Below, one piece after another: positions 59,397 to 64,000 of a stretch of DNA of 64,000 bases. A program made the position numbers and the translations under genes. Every line of letters begins with the position of its first letter. Within the stretch, counting starts at the first letter, position 1. The stretch is taken from contig NEEC01000023.1 in assembly GCA_002189035.1 (NCBI GenBank), positions 1 through 64,000 on the forward strand, read 5' to 3'. The stretch comes from Utricularia gibba (lineage: Eukaryota > Streptophyta > Magnoliopsida > Lamiales > Lentibulariaceae). The notes under the pieces were generated by a model. The model made no database searches. It was not told where the DNA came from and saw only the letters and a program-made list of their open reading frames with translations.

Positions 59397-59921
59397 CAAT
59401 TGGGTTGTTGTACACTGTAGTACAACAACAATGCTCTGCTCTCTGGTACCTCATACCTCATCTTATCCCTTCTTTCCCGTTGCCCCGGATAAGGCAAAAA
59501 TGGGCTACCCAAAAACTGGTATATTCATAAACCTTCCTTATCATTCGATACGAATCTTTCCTCAGAGGGCACCACGTGTACAGTCTGTAAGGTAAGCAGT
59601 CTACTTACCGGCTTCTAGCGCCGATTCAAACTGGAGGTCTGGAACCACATTCAGCCTGTAAGCCAAGAGTCCATTGCCAGGTTTTCTTGCGCCGATACTG
59701 ATTGGAGGAACGCTCGAAAACGTTTGCAGTCGACTGACCCCTGAGCAGTAAATGCCTGTAGGATTCACGTGGGTGGACGGCTGTTCTAGATTTCCGCAAC
59801 CCGCAACCACATAGCTAGGTAATGATATCTATGTGCGTAATACGAGGTTTTTTCTTTCGAATCTCTTTCAAAAGGCAAAGACTTGCTTCCCTGTTTTATT
59901 GGCTTAAGCCCCCAGGAAACG
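59397..59921. promoter_or_regulatory. Divergent promoter region, PPD6 / ZIF-like, with GATA/I-box and G-box motifs
   Basis: 525 bp between divergent start codons. GATAAG-type I-box cores lie at 59462-59468 (as cttatcc), 59487-59494 (ggataagg) and 59536-59542 (ccttatc). A CACGTG G-box lies at 59573-59578. I-box plus G-box is a classic light-responsive unit in photosynthesis promoters, which suits PPD6. Whether it also affects the transporter gene is unknown. Confidence 0.6.
59404..59429 (-). promoter_or_regulatory. Perfect 10-bp inverted repeat in the PPD6 leader
   Basis: gttgttgtac, a 6-nt loop, then gtacaacaac. On the PPD6 mRNA it forms a 10-bp stem with a 6-nt loop ending 7 nt before the start codon. 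It could slow translation initiation or be a protein-binding site, or it may be chance. It would also read as a DNA palindrome near the promoter. Confidence 0.6.
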
Positions 59922-62900
59922 ATGGAAGATAACAATGTCCCTCTGCTCAAGAAGAAATGTGACAACTGTGAAGCCTGCAAAGTTGATAGATTTAAAGAAA
60001 CACATCATGGAATCCCCTTCAAGCTTCTATTTTTTGTCTGGATCGTTACTCTCTCTGCAGGTTTCTTGCCTGCTTTTTCTTATCAGATTGTTTCGCTTTC
60101 TTGTTGCCGTAGACCTTGATTTTTTTGTCACTTTCTTGTTACATTATCCATTGGCGACGAAAGATTTCTGGTCTTGAACCTCGCTTTATGGAGAGGCCGC
60201 TTTATTTTCTCTGTCTCTTGATCTTTCATTATGAAAAGGAAAAAGAAAACTAATGGTGGGTGTTTAGTTGCACATTCGGAAATCCCAATTACAAATAATC
60301 TTTGTGTTGATTCTTTTGTATCTCTTTTCTAAAATGTATATGCTGATGTCTGTTAACTGTTCGTCTTCTTGTTTCTTTGGCAGCTTTACCAATCTCTTCT
60401 CTCTTTCCTTTCCTTTATTTCATGGTAATTATACCCTTCTTCTTGCCCTGCAAACCATCGTTATTTTATAGCTTGAAACATTTTGCAATCCTATGTATAT
60501 TGAATTTGTACGTTGGAATCTTGATTTTGTAGCATGACACATGAATTTCTGTTGTTTCCAATCGATACTTATCTATGAGCTTTGCAGATTCAGGACTTCA
60601 ATATTGCTAAAAGAGAGGAAGATGTTAGTTACTATGCTGGATATGTAGGTTAGATCCTCGCCAAAAGTGATTCAGCTTGAACGAAACATGTTCTTAAAAT
60701 TATACCTCATACACATAATGGATGTTTCTTGCAGGTTCGGCATTCATGCTTGGAAGAGGTCTGACTTCTCTACTTTGGGGTGTGGTGGCTGATAAGTATG
60801 GCCGTAAACCAGTGATGCTGATTAGCACGCTTTCTGTGTGAGTGTGGATATTTATTCCAGCTTCTTTCTGGTTTTTTTTCTTTCGCTAGAGAGTTAACAT
60901 TCTTCTATTGATTTTTAACCTTTATTTTTAATGAATTGTTTCATATCCAGGGTTATCTTGAATATCATTTTTGGCCTTAGCATGAACTTTTGGATGGCAG
61001 TTTTATCAAGGTTCCTCCTTGGAAGCTTGTGTGGACTGCTTGGACCTATGAGGGTATATCCCATGCCACAAAATATATCCAGGCCATACAAGTGACAGGG
61101 GCATTCATCTAGCTTGTCCATAGAATCTAATTTTATTCTGTTTTACAGGCATATGTCTCTGAAATTTGTCGTAGAGAACACCATGCATTGGGGATGTCAG
61201 TTGTGAGACATTCTATCCCTTCTCTGTCTTCTTCTCAGTCTTTGACAACCTCGTCTTCATATTCTTATCCAAATTTTGCTTACATGGTTGAACTTAGATG
61301 AGCACATCTTGGGGCATAGGTTTGGTCATTGGGCCTGCTGTTGGTGGTTTTTTCGCACAGGTATTGCCTTCGTTTTTCAGCCTAAGGGGAGACACAATCA
61401 AAATCTCATTGATTTCTCAGCAGAAAGGGGTCAAAAAAATCATGAACAAGTCATATTCAAAATCTCATTGATTTCAAACAGCTAGAAGTCTCAAACTCTC
61501 TTTACTGTAATACTTCATTTGGTGTTCAGAAATTATTCTTATTGACAAACTAGATAGCTGACTTTCTATGTACTTCATGTAATTTTAGCCAGTGGAGAAG
61601 TATCCTCACATTTTTTGGAAAGGATCCATTTTTGAGAGGTAGCAAGACGTCCCATTCAGATTGTTTCATTGTGTGAGGCGATCTATTTCTTACAATTAAA
61701 TTCCATTGCAGGTTTCCATACTTTTTACCTTGTCTCGTGATATCACTCTTTGCATTCGCAGCATTCATCATATCTCTTTTGCTCCCTGTACGTTGGTTCA
61801 TTCTGTGCTTTCCGCTCAAATAAATTGATTCCTAGTTATTTTCGTTGTTAAATGAGCTGAAGCCATGTACTGAAACATTCAGATATTTCTAGTATCTTAG
61901 AATGTGGTCCATAGTTTATGATGCAGACGGCAGCTACAAAATTTCCTAAATGAAGAAAATGCTTATGTTCTCTGAATTTCACTTGGCCTGTATCTTTTTT
62001 CTGTTCAGGAAACTCTTCATATTCATAAAAAAGATGATGCTCCGCAAGATTTTGATCAGTTGGAACTGGAAAATGGTGACAATATTTCCAGTGATTTATC
62101 TGTAACAAAATTTTCAGAGCTTAAATACCCCATTCCTCGAAGGAGCTTATTGAAGAATTGGAAATTGATGTATGCTATTATCGTGTATTGTGTATTCCAG
62201 CTTCACGATATGGCTTACGTGGAGGTATTTTTGTTCTTGTCTTCAAATAATATGTGGGTTGGATTCACCAGAATATCAACCGGCCTCTACCGTCTTCCTT
62301 TGCTAGATATTCTCTTTGTGGGCTGTCAGTCCTAGGAAACTTGGGGCTTAAGCTATAGCACTGCTGATGTGGGTGAAGTTCTTGCCATTACAGGTATGGT
62401 TCCATTGTTTTAGTCTCTCACGCTCTGATATGGAGAACATGGTGAGCCTTGGTTTGAGTTTGCATCATCTCTCATCAACATGGAGAGTTTGCTGTCCCAA
62501 ATCTCAAACTGCAATGCACATTTACAAGGCTCACTAAAGAGAATTTGTGTAGCTTTTTTATGTATGTCTATTAATCATCCTCAGGAATGGGATTGCTGAT
62601 TTTTCAACTGCTCTTGTACCCTCAAGTGGAGAGATTACTAGGGCCGATCAATGTTTCTCGAATTGGTGGGGTACGAGTTCCGTTATCCAGTCAACACTAT
62701 TTCAGAATCTAAGCATTTGCTGTTGTAACCTTTTTATGATGGTTTTTTAATCCACAGTTTCTCACAATTCCCTTGTTGTCAAGCTACCCGTTCATTGCCA
62801 AGTTAACTGGTCTTGCCCTTGTGTTGGTCCTCAACAGTGCATCCGTGCTCAAGAATGTTCTCTCTGTGAGTTCTCACCATCTCTTTAACACACCATATGA

Positions 62901-63507
62901 TATAGCAGCTTGCATGAGCCTCCCTCCTGTCCTTGTTCAGGTGTCCATATCCACAGGGCTGCTAGTTGTTCAAAATCGAGTCGTTGTAAGTTTTCTGTCA
63001 CCCATTCACATTCCTCATCATCAAATCATACATGAGAAATTATATTCGGAGACGCCCGGTAGAGCAATGCTGACTAAAGATGTGTGTTTCAGTCACAAGA
63101 GCAGAGGGGTGCTGCAAATGGGATATCCATGACAGCCATGTCCCTTTTCAAGGCAGCCGGCCCTGCCGCCGGTGGCTCCTTGTACGTTACATCAAAAACC
63201 ATCCTCTGGTTTTTACCATGGAATCCCACCCTTGATGTCTCTCTGTCTGCTTTTGATTTTCTTCTCAGGCTCTCATGGGCTGAAGGCAGACAAGATGCTC
63301 GAGTGCTTCCGGGTACAACCAAGCACTAATATTTAGATCCATACTCTCTGTTAGTAATGGTAACCAAATGGGAGACATGTTGCAGGTGCCCATATGGTGT
63401 TCTTCATGCTAAACGTGGTTGAGTTTCTGGGGCTGCTGATGTCCTTTACGCCCCTTCTTGCTCTCCCTCGAGATGGTGGAGCAGCCACTGCTGACTCCAG
63501 CCCCTGA
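59922..63507 (+). CDS. ZIF1/ZIFL-type major facilitator superfamily transporter
   Basis: Twelve-helix MFS protein; Arabidopsis ZIF1 and ZIFL1 are tonoplast or plasma-membrane proteins involved in zinc, nicotianamine or potassium/auxin transport. Exons: 59922-60060, 60384-60424, 60588-60648, 60735-60837, 60951-61053, 61149-61202, 61298-61360, 61589-61638, 61712-61787, 62009-62224, 62307-62393, 62585-62670, 62758-62865, 62941-62985, 63093-63181, 63269-63312, 63386-63507; 495 residues with one base restored. N-terminal Cys motif [10 protein letters not shown] (family CPGC-like), MFS signature [45 protein letters not shown] and a central loop before LLKNWKLM. In exon 11 the G run 62343-62346 is one short: PRKLGG must continue [16 protein letters not shown]. 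Otherwise intact. Confidence 0.92.
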
Positions 63508-64000
63508 TCATTGACTACCAGTTTGAAGAATTTTGTAGCAGGGGAACTGCAAGAGCAGATATGCAGATTCCGTCAAATGAACCCCAGGATGCTAACTACT
63601 ACTACTACTCTCTCCCTCTTCTTCAATTGTAGTTGCAGATTTTATCATCGGATTCAACTTCAGATCAGTGTTTAAAACCTTAATAAAGGGGTTCAGGGCC
63701 TAAACTAGGTTTTTTTATTTTAATACGATTTCGTTTATAATCCAAAGCGATTTAATATTCAGTTTTAAACGGTTCATGATTTAATTATGATTGGATCGCA
63801 ATTTAATTATGGTTTGATGTTTTCTATAAAAAAAGTATTAGATTTTTTAAGGTTTGAACTTCAATTGAATCTTTTGAATCATGAATTGTTTGTACAAACA
63901 GTTCATAATTTTTTTATAAACACTAATTCTAGATGAATTATTGTTTTGGTATAAGATTATCTATTTTAAATAATATATGTTAATTTATGAATATTTACAT
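63508..64000. other. 3' flank of the ZIF-like gene
   Basis: 3' UTR with a short (act)n run at 63598-63614. From 63700 the sequence is AT-rich and holds loose repeats of a ttaattatgattgg-type word resembling 46280-46400. No gene. Confidence 0.5.

Overview
This window is nuclear DNA from a flowering plant. The genes have many short introns (mostly GT-AG, about 70-400 bp), AT-rich spacers, and plant-only or chloroplast-targeted families: FAD6, PPD6, sirohydrochlorin ferrochelatase, class II KNOX, PB1-Raf kinase, HHP and ZIF-type transporter. A eudicot or an early-diverging angiosperm fits; the sequence alone does not fix the species. No bacterial operon, CRISPR array or phage-like region is present.

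Layout. Positions 1 to about 6,100 are a decaying tandem satellite with a unit of about 355 bp and about 17 units; it runs off the left edge. The gene-dense part follows: ALG2 (+, 6707-8967), a transmembrane-nine protein (+, 9575-11550), a KNAT3-type class II KNOX homeobox gene (+, 14210-15525), a PB1-Raf kinase (+, 17043-21824), a plastid methyltransferase (-, 22526-24656), a small four-CxxC protein (-, 25077-25694), an HHP/PAQR seven-helix protein (+, 28264-29871), FAD6 (+, 31085-34033), an OTU2 deubiquitinase (-, 34477-36069), a J-domain/DUF3444 protein (+, 37859-40108), a universal stress protein (+, 40764-42213), a PWWP protein (-, 42835-45375), sirohydrochlorin ferrochelatase (-, 47261-48552), proteasome assembly chaperone 3 (+, 48795-50173), a STE20/BLUS1-type kinase (-, 50853-55398), a small 81-residue conserved protein (+, 57214-57535), PPD6 (-, 58389-59396) and a ZIF1-type MFS transporter (+, 59922-63507). 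These are ordinary independent genes and form no pathway cluster. Two divergent pairs share short upstream regions: SIRB/PSMG3 and PPD6/ZIF-like.

The most useful observations concern structure. (1) Several otherwise intact conserved genes each lose the reading frame by exactly one base, usually a missing G on the coding strand at or beside a G run. A consensus-sequence error is the simplest explanation, and no such gene should be called a pseudogene on this evidence. (2) Three neighbouring genes (SIRB, PSMG3, STE20-type kinase) each need a GC-AG intron. (3) There is a 313-bp MITE with long terminal inverted repeats and TAA target duplications at 26660-26972. (4) A 3' half of a proline tRNA lies at 46496-46528. 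(5) A perfect 10-bp hairpin sits 7 nt upstream of the PPD6 start codon, with GATA/I-box and G-box motifs further upstream. Exon borders were read by eye from splice signals and protein-family similarity; phases were checked by exon length.
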